The notes under the pieces were generated by a model, which saw only the letters and a program-made list of their open reading frames with translations, was not told the DNA's origin and did not search any database. DNA of 13,688 nucleotides, from the NCBI GenBank assembly GCA_031274115.1, contig JAISQP010000042.1, positions 1 through 13,688 on the forward strand. The letters are read 5' to 3'. Below are positions 1-6,251 of this stretch, piece after piece; the stretch's first letter is position 1, and each line of letters opens with the position of its first letter. The translations under genes and the position numbers were made by a program. This stretch comes from Synergistaceae bacterium (GTDB lineage: Bacteria > Synergistota > Synergistia > Synergistales > Synergistaceae).

Positions 1-1
1 G

Positions 2-545
2 AACATGAAGGACGGCGGGCTCGTAATCGCCCCGTTCGGTGACGACTTCGGCGGCCAGATGCAGCTTGACGCTGTGACGCTGGGCGACATGCAGTATTTT
101 AAGCTGGTCAACAATGTGAAAAACGTCTTCGCCCTGACGCTGGAGGAAGCGCAGGACTTCGTTTCCGGCGACGTGGCGAAGATGCAGAACCGCAGCCGCG
201 TGTTTAAGAACGCGACACGCCGTAAGGGCGTCGCGGGATGGAATCACGATATGGAATACGCGCTCAGACACTATCTCAACTATGCGGCCCGCTATATCGC
301 CATGGACACCTTGAAGCGGGACGCGGTTATCGATAGGATCGCAGTGCTGATCGATATTCCGTATGTGCCGGAGTTCGTCGAAAGGACAGCTCGCCGAAGT
401 AATCGCCGCGACGCTGCTCGTCAAGCGCAAGAACTTCTACGACGACATAATCAGCTCCAACCCGTCTCAAGCGAAATTCAAGAACGGCTGGTACAACCGC
501 CTGAAAGCGCTGGCGGCAGAGGCCGGAGTGCAGAGCCCGGTGTAG
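2..545 (+). pseudogene. C-terminal fragment of a mobile-element (phage-like) protein, frameshifted
   Basis: The reading frame is already open at the left edge, so the N-terminus lies outside the window. From base 2 to about 380 it encodes a protein-like sequence (GLVIAPFGDDFGGQMQLDAV, then an aromatic and basic stretch with an ALRHYLNYAARYIAMDTLKR helix). After that the frame turns into an Arg/Gln-rich, unnatural sequence. The next frame over becomes protein-like exactly there (GQLAEVIAATLLVKRKNFYD, ending at a TAG at 543-545). Removing one A from the AAA at 381-383 would join the two as ...EFVEGQLAEV... I do not recognise a family with certainty. The middle part faintly recalls the helical associated domains of very large polyvalent proteins of phages and conjugative elements. 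The neighbours (a holin-like gene, then tRNA genes) fit the end of an integrated element. A sequencing error instead of true decay remains possible. Confidence 0.5.
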
Positions 546-549
546 GTCG

Positions 550-765
550 ATGAGCGAAGAGATTTCTGTACTGCTGGGGCAAATCGACGTTAAGCTCGAA
601 CACATTGTAGAGGAGCTTGCGAAACACCAGGAGGCTATAGCGAATCTTGCCGAAAGCGTGATGTCGATCAAGCTCGAACGAGCGAAAGAACGCGGGTATT
701 TCCTCGGCGCTATAGCCGTCGGCTCGCTGGCCGGAGGGCTGATAGAGAAGTTTTTGAAGCTGTGA
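550..765 (+). CDS. Small coiled-coil/membrane protein, holin-like (XhlA-like architecture)
   Basis: This encodes 71 residues. Residues 1-46 form a charged amphipathic helix with heptad-like spacing of Ile/Leu/Val (ISVLLGQIDVKLEHIVEELA), probably a coiled coil. Residues 50-65 (YFLGAIAVGSLAGGLI) form one short membrane segment, followed by a basic tail (EKFLKL). The layout, an N-terminal coiled coil followed by a C-terminal membrane helix in about 70 residues, is that of XhlA-type haemolysin/holin accessory proteins and similar small phage lysis proteins. The assignment rests on architecture only, because no diagnostic motif exists. The gene starts 4 bp after the preceding broken frame ends. 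A Shine-Dalgarno sequence is weak (GTAGG just upstream). It is the last gene before the tRNA-proximal repeats, consistent with cargo at the end of a prophage or element. It could also be an uncharacterised membrane anchor. Confidence 0.5.
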   Translation: MSEEISVLLGQIDVKLEHIVEELAKHQEAIANLAESVMSIKLERAKERGYFLGAIAVGSLAGGLIEKFLKL

Positions 766-840
766 TCCTATCCCTTCCCCTCTCCCCGAGCAAGGTCGAG
801 GCCATGTGCCGGAACCAGTGAGGCGTCATCTGTTATATCA

Positions 841-859
841 TGCTAAGTTATGGTAGGTT
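841..859. repeat. Imperfect direct repeat copy 1 (possible attachment-arm site)
   Basis: The sequence tgctaagttatggtaggtt matches 904-922 (tgttaagttatgctaggtt) at 17 of 19 positions. Both copies are built on a 10-bp period with the unit GTTATGNTAR (847-856 here). They flank the minus-strand terminator at 863-889 and lie next to the 3' end of tRNA-Glu. Tandem helical-turn repeats beside a tRNA 3' end resemble arm-type binding sites of tyrosine integrases, but no integrase gene is visible. Confidence 0.5.
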
Positions 860-862
860 AAT

Positions 863-889
863 AAAAAATCCCGCCGATTTAGGCGGGAT
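863..889 (-). terminator. Rho-independent terminator of the tRNA-Gln/tRNA-Glu unit
   Basis: A perfect 8-bp stem, ATCCCGCC (868-875) with GGCGGGAT (882-889) and a 6-nt loop, is followed on the minus strand by a run of six Ts (862-868 complement AAAAAA). Read in the minus direction it lies 42 nt beyond the encoded CCA end of tRNA-Glu, so it ends that transcript. Confidence 0.85.
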
Positions 890-903
890 CTGGGGTTGGG
901 TTA

Positions 904-922
904 TGTTAAGTTATGCTAGGTT
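904..922. repeat. Imperfect direct repeat copy 2 (possible attachment-arm site)
   Basis: This is the second copy of the 19-bp repeat also seen at 841-859, with two mismatches. Here the 10-bp unit is clearest: GTTATGTTAA (900-909) followed directly by GTTATGCTAG (910-919). It ends 9 bp before the encoded CCA end of tRNA-Glu at 932, so it lies in the transcribed trailer of the tRNA precursor. Confidence 0.5.
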
Positions 923-931
923 TTTAAGTAT

Positions 932-1007
932 TGGCAGTCCCAAGGGGATTCGAACCCCTGTTACCGGGCTGAGAACCCGGCGTCCTGGGCCACTAGACGA
1001 TGGGACC
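932..1007 (-). tRNA. tRNA-Glu (anticodon CTC)
   Basis: This is a 76-nt cloverleaf on the minus strand. The acceptor arm is GGTCCCA paired with TGGGACT (first pair G-U), then discriminator G and an encoded CCA (932-934). The anticodon stem CCGGG/CCCGG encloses the loop TTCTCAG, giving anticodon CTC (971-973) for GAG codons. The T arm AGGGG-TTCGAAT-CCCCT is canonical. The D-arm sequence GTCTAGTGGCCCAGGAC is typical of bacterial tRNA-Glu. It is the second gene of a two-tRNA unit, 11 bp after tRNA-Gln. Its 3' end faces the mobile-element fragment and could be the integration target. Confidence 0.96.
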
Positions 1008-1018
1008 GCTTGCGCTCG

Positions 1019-1092
1019 TGGCTGGGGAACCTGGATTCGAACCAGGATTACCTGATCCAGAGTCAGGCGTGCTGCCGTTGCACCATTCCCCA
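1019..1092 (-). tRNA. tRNA-Gln (anticodon CTG)
   Basis: This is a 74-nt cloverleaf on the minus strand. The acceptor stem is TGGGGAA with TTCCCCA, followed by discriminator G and an encoded CCA (1019-1021). The anticodon stem CCTGA/TCAGG encloses CTCTGGA, so the anticodon is CTG (1058-1060), reading CAG. The U1-A72 acceptor end and overall sequence match bacterial tRNA-Gln. It is transcribed first from the promoter at 1110-1137, with tRNA-Glu downstream. Confidence 0.96.
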
Positions 1093-1109
1093 ATGTCCAA
1101 CGGAAGAAT

Positions 1110-1137
1110 ATTCTACAGTCTTTTCAGGAGTTGTCAA
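1110..1137 (-). promoter_or_regulatory. Promoter of the tRNA-Gln/tRNA-Glu unit
   Basis: On the minus strand a perfect -35 box TTGACA (1132-1137) is followed after 16 bp by a -10 box TAGAAT (1110-1115). The start of tRNA-Gln lies 17 bp beyond the -10 box, as expected for a short 5' leader that RNase P would remove. Confidence 0.8.
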
Positions 1138-1167
1138 GGATTTAACGCGGAAGTTCGCGCGGGAGCG

Positions 1168-1196
1168 CGTGAAAATTTCGGGCATACGTGAAAATT
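1168..1196 (+). repeat. CGTGAAAATT direct repeats upstream of htrA
   Basis: CGTGAAAATT occurs at 1168-1177 and again at 1187-1196, 19 bp apart start to start (about two helical turns, so the same face of the DNA). A related GGTGAAAAATTT lies at 1241-1252, just before the htrA ribosome-binding site. The first copy also overlaps an inverted repeat CGCGC-GGGA-GCGCG (1156-1169). Paired same-phase repeats upstream of a stress-protease gene suggest a regulator operator. The identity of the regulator is unknown. Confidence 0.4.
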
Positions 1197-1222
1197 CTGA
1201 TGAAAAAATGTGAGAATATACT
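1195..1222 (+). promoter_or_regulatory. Possible htrA promoter
   Basis: A good -10 box TATACT (1217-1222) is preceded after 16 bp by a poor -35 box TTCTGA (1195-1200). A start near 1229 would give a leader of about 40 nt. The weak -35 box and the overlapping GTGAAAA repeats would fit an activator-dependent promoter, which is inference. Confidence 0.35.
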
Positions 1223-1252
1223 ACAGTGGACCAACCTGTGGGTGAAAAATTT

Positions 1253-1258
1253 GGAGGT
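1253..1258 (+). promoter_or_regulatory. Ribosome-binding site deciding the htrA start
   Basis: GGAGGT at 1253-1258 lies 10 nt before ATG 1269. An in-frame ATG at 1188 would add 27 residues but has no such site, and it would place charged sequence before the signal anchor. Confidence 0.75.
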
Positions 1259-1268
1259 GTATAGGTTA

Positions 1269-2732
1269 ATGTCAAAGAGCAACAAGATTTTATTGGGCGT
1301 TGTTTCCCTGTTGTTAATCGCGGTCTCTCTTTCGCGGACTGACAGCGGGAGCGTTTTTGTGGCGAAAAACGGCGCGGCCACGGAGTCCGCTCGACTGCCG
1401 ATACCGGCGGAAGATTTTTACGCGCGGAATCCGGTGGCCAAGATAGCTGAAGACTGTTCTCCCGCGGTTGTAAATATCGACACTGAGACTCTGGTTACAA
1501 GAAGCCCGCACCCCTTCGCGAACGACCCGTTCTTCAAGGAGTTCTTCGGGGAGGAACTGGACCGGTATAACAAGACCGTTCCGATGCGAGGCAAGGGGTC
1601 CGGGTTCATCGTAGACCAGAACGGTTATATCATGACTAACAACCACGTCGTCGAGGGAGCGGACAAGATAACCGTCACCCTTCTGGACGGCAGGCACTTC
1701 GACGCTAAGCTGATAGGCAGGGACCCGACGTTCGACCTCGCCGTCATCCAGATCAAGGCGGGCAATCTTCCTGCGCTCAAACTCGGGGATTCCGACGCGG
1801 CGCAGATAGGAGAATGGGTGGTCGCGATAGGCAATCCGCTCGGTTTCGAGAACACGGTGACGGCCGGAGTCATTTCAGGCAAGAATAGAACGCTGCAGGC
1901 CGCCGACGTGAACTTTCAGGGTTTCATGCAGACCGACGCGTCCATAAACCCCGGGAACAGCGGAGGGCCCCTCATCAATCTCAGGGGAGAGGTCGTGGCC
2001 ATCAACACCGCGATAGTTCCCTACGCTCAGGGCATTGGCTTCGCGGTGCCGATCAACATGGCTAAGCAAGTGATGAACGACCTGATAGAGCACGGAGAGG
2101 TCAAGAGAGGCTGGCTTGGAGTGATGCTCCAGACCCTTACCCCTGGGTTCGCCGAAACTTATAAGATACCGACGAACGAGGGCGCGGTCGTGGCTGACAT
2201 CGTACCCGGCTCTCCGGCTGAGAAAGCCGGTTTCAAGCGCGGCGACGTGGTCTTCACGGTCGACGGCAAGGGAGTTAAGTCGAGCCAGGACGTCGTGCTG
2301 GCGATAAGAAACAAGCTCGCCGGCGAGGATGTCGCGGTCGAGTTGTATCGGGACGGCAAGAAGCAAAAGATCACCGTAAAGCTTGGAGAGATCCCCGGCA
2401 GAGACGTGCCCGAAGGATCTTCCAGGGACTCCTCCGGCGGCGGGACGCCGAGGAAGACCACGCAGATCGGAGCGTCGGTGAGCGAGATCTCGGGCGAGCT
2501 GCGGGATCGCTATGAACTCCCGTCGTCAAAGGGTCTCGTCGTGCTCTCGGTCGAGCGCGGCTCCATCGCGGCCGAGCTGGGTCTGAGAGAGGGGGACCAG
2601 ATTCTCGAGGTGAACCGCAGACAGGTGAACAGCGTCTCCGACTTCGAGAGGGCGGTCGGAAGGAACCCGCGGACCGTCGTCGTACTCGTGCAAAGAGGAG
2701 GGCAGACGCTCTTCTTCTCATACAAAAAGTAG
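1269..2732 (+). CDS. htrA: HtrA/DegP-family periplasmic serine protease
   Basis: This encodes 487 residues. Residues 6-20 (KILLGVVSLLLIAVS) form a signal peptide or membrane anchor, so the enzyme works outside the inner membrane. The trypsin-like domain (about 55-270) has the full catalytic triad: His126 in TNNHVVEG, Asp156 in DPTFDLAV and Ser231 in GNSGGP. Two PDZ domains follow (about 280-372 and 398-485), joined by a Gly/Ser-rich linker near 383-395. Length and layout match DegP/DegQ/MucD proteases, which degrade or refold misfolded envelope proteins. The start at 1269 is chosen because GGAGGT precedes it and the signal sequence follows directly. It is a single-gene unit divergent from the tRNA genes and closed by a strong terminator. 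Which HtrA paralogue it is (DegP, DegQ or MucD) cannot be told. Confidence 0.95.
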   Translation: MSKSNKILLGVVSLLLIAVSLSRTDSGSVFVAKNGAATESARLPIPAEDFYARNPVAKIAEDCSPAVVNIDTETLVTRSPHPFANDPFFKEFFGEELDRYNKTVPMRGKGSGFIVDQNGYIMTNNHVVEGADKITVTLLDGRHFDAKLIGRDPTFDLAVIQIKAGNLPALKLGDSDAAQIGEWVVAIGNPLGFENTVTAGVISGKNRTLQAADVNFQGFMQTDASINPGNSGGPLINLRGEVVAINTAIVPYAQGIGFAVPINMAKQVMNDLIEHGEVKRGWLGVMLQTLTPGFAETYKIPTNEGAVVADIVPGSPAEKAGFKRGDVVFTVDGKGVKSSQDVVLAIRNKLAGEDVAVELYRDGKKQKITVKLGEIPGRDVPEGSSRDSSGGGTPRKTTQIGASVSEISGELRDRYELPSSKGLVVLSVERGSIAAELGLREGDQILEVNRRQVNSVSDFERAVGRNPRTVVVLVQRGGQTLFFSYKK

Positions 2733-2782
2733 CGTTCCGCGACGAGGCGCGGCCCCGCTCCCGCGATTGCCGCGACAGTGCT

Positions 2783-2819
2783 CCGCAGACGCAGTTTTGC
2801 CGCGTCTGCGGGCTTTTTT
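2783..2819 (+). terminator. Rho-independent terminator after htrA
   Basis: A perfect 10-bp stem, CCGCAGACGC (2783-2792) with GCGTCTGCGG (2802-2811) around a 9-nt loop, is followed by GC and six Ts (2814-2819). It lies 50 bp after the htrA stop and separates htrA from the tkt operon. Confidence 0.92.
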
Positions 2820-2857
2820 GTATGGGCGCTATTTTTCATGTCACATCTCGACAATGA

Positions 2858-2866
2858 TGTTAAAAT
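2858..2866 (+). promoter_or_regulatory. Possible extended -10 promoter of the tkt operon
   Basis: TGTTAAAAT at 2858-2866 has the form TGn plus a TAAAAT -10 box, between the htrA terminator and tkt. No good -35 box lies 16-18 bp upstream (TGTCAC is the closest), so it would depend on the extended -10 element. Transcription would begin about 35 nt before the tkt start codon. Confidence 0.35.
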
Positions 2867-2907
2867 AGCTTGAGGTTGACTTATAGAGAGGAGACTGACG
2901 AGACCCT

Positions 2908-4857
2908 ATGAGCTCGCTCGATAAACTCGCGGACCTGAGAAATTTTTCCGCTGAACGCCTGAAAGACGAGCAGGCGTCTATCCTTGCCGGTCTTGCGAGA
3001 AGCTGCAGGCTCGACGCGACGCTGATGACCGCGATCGCCGAGAGCGGTCACATCGGCGGCGCGCTTTCAAGCATGGACGTCTTCAACATCCTGTTCGCCG
3101 TCGCGGATCTGACGCCGGGTAACTTCGAGGACGAACGGCGCGATAAAATCGTGGAAAGCCACGGACACACGTCCGCCGGAGTATACGCGTCCCTCGCCGC
3201 ATGGGGTTTTATCGACAGGGAGGAAGCGGTCCCTAATTTTCGCCGCGCTGGCAGCCCCTATCAGGGGCATGTCGAGCGGAGCGTGCCGGGGATAGACTGG
3301 GGTACGGGCAACCTCGGGCAGGGGCTCTCCGCCGGAGTTGGATTCGCTCTCGCCGACAGAGCCTGCGGCAGGAAATCGAGGGTCTTTGTCGTCATGGGCG
3401 ATGGAGAGCAGCCGAAGGGGCAGCTTGCCGAGGCAAGGAGGATAGCGGCGAGGGAGGGGCTTTCGCGCGTCACGGCTCTCATTGATTATAACCGCATTCA
3501 GATATCGGGCCGGATAGAGGACGTCATGCCCGTCAATATTTCCGCGCTCTGGTCGGCCGACGGCTGGGAGGTCCTGGAGTGCGACGGTCATGATTATAAG
3601 TCGCTGTACGACGCGCTTAAAAAGGCGTCGGAGTCCACCGTTCCCGCCGTTATCATTTGCCGCACGGTGATGGGCAAGGGCGTCTCTTTCATGGAGGGTA
3701 CTGAGGAGTATCACGGCAAGCCGGCTTCCGGAGAGCTTTTGACGAAAGCCATAGCCGAACTCGGAGGAGAGGTCGCGGAGTATGAGCGCATGAAGATCCT
3801 GCGCTCCGGCCCGCTCCCCAAGGAGTTCGTCATGAAGGCGAATGCCGCGTCGCTCGACCCTGGAACGCCGGTGGTCTACGGGGCGTCCGACAGGAAGGAT
3901 AACCGGAGCGCCGCCGGCGCCGCGCTCGCCGATGTCGCGGAGAAAAATTATGACGTCGCGGGACGGACTCCGATACTCGCCTTTGACTGCGATCTCGCGG
4001 TCTCTGTGAAGCTGGACGGCTTCGCGAAGTTCGCGAAAAAATGTCCAGACCGTTTTGTGCAGGCAGGGATACAGGAACACGCGGCAGCGACTGTCGCGGG
4101 CGCGGCTTCCGTCGCGGGAGTGATCGCGGTGTGGGCCGACTTCGGAGTGTTCGGTATCGACGAGACGTACAACCAGCAGCGGTTGAACGACATCAACAGG
4201 GCCTCGCTCAAGACCGTGCTGACGCACGTAGGCCTTGACGTTGGGGAGGATGGGATGACCCATCAGTGCATAGACTACGTTTCGCTGGTCCGAAATTTCT
4301 TCGGAGCGAGGATAGTGGTTCCCGCGGACCCCAATCAGACCGACCGCGCGGTCAGATGGATGCTCGGCGAGCCCGGAGTTGTCTTTCTCGCCGTTGGCCG
4401 GGGGGCGCTCCCTGTCCTCCTCAAGGAGGACGGATCGCCGTTTTTCGATGAAAATTATAAATATGGATACGGAGAGATAGACAGGATAAGAGGCGGCGCG
4501 GACGCGACGATAATGGCGATGGGGCACATGGCGGGCCGCGCTCTGGAGGCTTCGAAGACGCTGTCCGAAAAGGGGATCTCCGCGCAGGTGCTCCACTCCT
4601 CGTCTCCGCTCGCGATCCGCCGCGACGAACTGTTGGACCTTATCGGCGGCGGACCGGTCGTCACCTGCGAGGATCATCACGCGGACACGGGGCTCGGCTC
4701 GATCGTCGCCCTTCACCTGGCGAGGGCCGGCGCGCCGGTGAGGATCAAGAACCTCGGCGTGACGCGTTACGGCGATTCCGGGAGTTCAAGGGAAGTTATC
4801 GCCAGGATGGGTCTTTCGCCGGGCGACATAGCCTCCTCAGTGGAGTCGCTTCTGTAG
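2908..4857 (+). CDS. tkt: Transketolase (single-chain)
   Basis: This encodes 649 residues, the usual size of a full-length thiamine-diphosphate transketolase, which moves two-carbon ketol units between sugar phosphates in the pentose phosphate pathway. The N-terminal PP domain has GHIGGALSSMD (47-57), GHTSAGVYA (86-94), GTGNLGQGLSAGVG (132-145) and the ThDP/metal motif GDGE (164-167) with Asn195. The Pyr domain (about 350-500) has the catalytic Glu390 in AGIQEHA and GEDGMTHQ (446-453). The C-terminal domain ends in YGDSGSS (621-627). The N-terminal motif resembles the split, two-subunit transketolases more than the E. coli type, so a fused origin is possible. ATG 2908 is the only good start, because an in-frame TGA stands at 2896. 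Its GGAG (2889-2892) is 15 nt away, which is long. It is the first gene of a four-gene operon, directly abutting trmI. Confidence 0.92.
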   Translation: MSSLDKLADLRNFSAERLKDEQASILAGLARSCRLDATLMTAIAESGHIGGALSSMDVFNILFAVADLTPGNFEDERRDKIVESHGHTSAGVYASLAAWGFIDREEAVPNFRRAGSPYQGHVERSVPGIDWGTGNLGQGLSAGVGFALADRACGRKSRVFVVMGDGEQPKGQLAEARRIAAREGLSRVTALIDYNRIQISGRIEDVMPVNISALWSADGWEVLECDGHDYKSLYDALKKASESTVPAVIICRTVMGKGVSFMEGTEEYHGKPASGELLTKAIAELGGEVAEYERMKILRSGPLPKEFVMKANAASLDPGTPVVYGASDRKDNRSAAGAALADVAEKNYDVAGRTPILAFDCDLAVSVKLDGFAKFAKKCPDRFVQAGIQEHAAATVAGAASVAGVIAVWADFGVFGIDETYNQQRLNDINRASLKTVLTHVGLDVGEDGMTHQCIDYVSLVRNFFGARIVVPADPNQTDRAVRWMLGEPGVVFLAVGRGALPVLLKEDGSPFFDENYKYGYGEIDRIRGGADATIMAMGHMAGRALEASKTLSEKGISAQVLHSSSPLAIRRDELLDLIGGGPVVTCEDHHADTGLGSIVALHLARAGAPVRIKNLGVTRYGDSGSSREVIARMGLSPGDIASSVESLL

Positions 4858-5694
4858 ATGCTCTCCTATGGCGACCTGGTTTTTTTGTGGTCTCCCGTCA
4901 AAGGGGACAACTTTCTCGTCCGTCTCAGCTCCGGCGCCACGCAGGGCAGCCATCTGGGTCAGATGCGCCACGACGACATCGTCCGCATGGATTATGGCGA
5001 CATCGCGCTGACCAACAGGGGAGAGCCGTTTTTCATCCTGCGTCCCGCGATAGGGGAGTACTCTCGCAGGATAAAGCGCCAGACTCAGGTAATCTTTCCA
5101 AAGGACAGCGGCTTCATCATCCAGCACTTGAACTTCGGGCCCGGCTCGACTGTCGTCGAATGCGGCACCGGCTCAGGCGGGCTCACGTCGGTTTTCGCTC
5201 ATTTCGTCGGGGACGGCGGCAAGGTGATATCGTACGACAGGCGCGAGGAGTTCTCGAAGCTGGCGGAGAGCAACACGGAGAGGTGGGGCGTCAGGCATAG
5301 GGTGGATTTCAAGATCCGCGACATCGCGGACGGTTTCGACGAGCGGGGCGCGGACGCGGTATTTCTCGACGTCCAGAATCCGTGGGATTACATCGGCGCG
5401 GCTCACGAGGCGCTTGCCTGGGGACACCGCCTCGGAATACTGGTCCCGACTTTCAACCAGATTGAAAAGGCTCTCGTCGCGCTGAACCTTCACGGGTTTG
5501 TTGACGTCCAGGTGCTGGAGCTTCTGGTGAGATACTTCAAAACGGATCCGCGAAGAATAAGGCCGGACGACATGATGACCGCTCACACGGGCTTTCTGAT
5601 CTTCGCCGCGAAAGCGAAGCCGCTTCCCGGAACGGACGTGAACGAGACGCCGGATGATCGCGCGGACGGGGGCGAACCGCCTGTCAGCTCATGA
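4858..5694 (+). CDS. trmI: tRNA (adenine-58-N1)-methyltransferase, TrmI type
   Basis: This encodes 278 residues. It transfers a methyl group from S-adenosylmethionine to N1 of A58 in the tRNA T-loop. The N-terminal small beta domain (about 1-75) is followed by a Rossmann methyltransferase fold: motif I VVECGTGSGGLT (99-110), the ribose-binding acid Asp127 in ISYDRREE, and motif IV DVQNPW (171-176, usually DLPxPW in relatives). The C-terminal signature RPDDMMTAHTGFL (235-247) corresponds to the conserved R-P-x4-x-HTGFL block of TrmI. The last 25 residues are a polar tail outside the fold. Its ATG follows the tkt stop with no gap, with GGAG at 4842-4845 inside tkt as likely ribosome-binding site. 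Its end overlaps queH by ATGA. Many TrmI enzymes act as homotetramers. Confidence 0.92.
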   Translation: MLSYGDLVFLWSPVKGDNFLVRLSSGATQGSHLGQMRHDDIVRMDYGDIALTNRGEPFFILRPAIGEYSRRIKRQTQVIFPKDSGFIIQHLNFGPGSTVVECGTGSGGLTSVFAHFVGDGGKVISYDRREEFSKLAESNTERWGVRHRVDFKIRDIADGFDERGADAVFLDVQNPWDYIGAAHEALAWGHRLGILVPTFNQIEKALVALNLHGFVDVQVLELLVRYFKTDPRRIRPDDMMTAHTGFLIFAAKAKPLPGTDVNETPDDRADGGEPPVSS

Positions 5695-6251
5695 AGAGTG
5701 ACGGCCGCCGCGTTCTTCTCCATATATGCTGCGCGCCGGACGCGACGGCGCCGTGGCCCGCGCTGACCGGCGAAGGTTTCGAGGTCCACGGCTTTTTCTA
5801 TGGGGACAACATCCACCCGGAGTCGGAGTGGCGTCTCAGGGCGGACGCCGTTGCGCGTCTGCCGGAGTTTCTGAATGGGCGGCTCGTGGCGAGGCCTTAC
5901 TCACCGTCGCTCTGGTTCGAGAAAGCGTCCCGTTTATCTGACTGCCCGGAGGGCGGGGAGCGGTGCGCTCTCTGCTTCGGGCTTCAGCTTACGGCTTCCG
6001 CGGAGTACGCGGCGGGGAACGGCTTTGGGTATCTCTGCACCACTCTGACCATAAGCCCTCATAAGGACCCGGATCTGATAAACGACATCGGGCGCGTGAC
6101 GAGTTCCCGCTTTGGAGTAGAGTGGATTTCGAGGGTATGGCGAAAGGGCGGAGGCTTCAAGCTATCTGTCGAGAGAAGCAAGGCCTGGGGCCTGTACCGG
6201 CAGAGTTACTGCGGGTGCGAGTACAGCATGAGGAGCGCGCGCGGGAGATGA
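5691..6251 (+). CDS. queH: Epoxyqueuosine reductase QueH (DUF208)
   Basis: This encodes 186 residues. QueH reduces epoxyqueuosine to queuosine in tRNAs with GUN anticodons, as a non-homologous replacement for QueG. The family pattern is complete in order: LLHICCAPD (9-17) with adjacent Cys13-Cys14, FFYGDNIHP (35-43), ERCALC with Cys92 and Cys95, FGYLCTTLTISPHKD (112-126), and the C-terminal YRQSYCGCEYS (169-179) with Cys174 and Cys176. These cysteines would hold the metal cluster. After CCAP the protein has Asp17 where many relatives have a third Cys; this may simply be a subfamily variant. The start overlaps the trmI stop (ATGA 5691-5694), so translation is probably coupled. Together with trmI it makes this part of the operon a tRNA-modification pair. 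Confidence 0.92.
   Translation: MKSDGRRVLLHICCAPDATAPWPALTGEGFEVHGFFYGDNIHPESEWRLRADAVARLPEFLNGRLVARPYSPSLWFEKASRLSDCPEGGERCALCFGLQLTASAEYAAGNGFGYLCTTLTISPHKDPDLINDIGRVTSSRFGVEWISRVWRKGGGFKLSVERSKAWGLYRQSYCGCEYSMRSARGR

Noticed and set aside
1188..1268. 27-residue N-terminal extension of HtrA from ATG 1188
   Set aside because: No ribosome-binding site there. GGAGGT at 1253 supports ATG 1269, directly before the signal sequence, and the extension overlaps the promoter and repeats.
2876..2881. TTGACT as a -35 box for tkt
   Set aside because: The matching -10 position falls at the start codon and has no -10-like sequence.
3067..4716. 549-residue open frame on the minus strand opposite tkt
   Set aside because: It is a mirror frame of a GC-rich gene. 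Its translation is Arg/Val/Asp-rich with no motif, while the + strand carries complete transketolase motifs.
6122..6247. 42-residue extension of the HypE-like protein from ATG 6122
   Set aside because: It lies wholly inside queH in another frame, is Arg-rich shadow sequence, and ATG 6248 has an ATGA overlap with AGGAG upstream.
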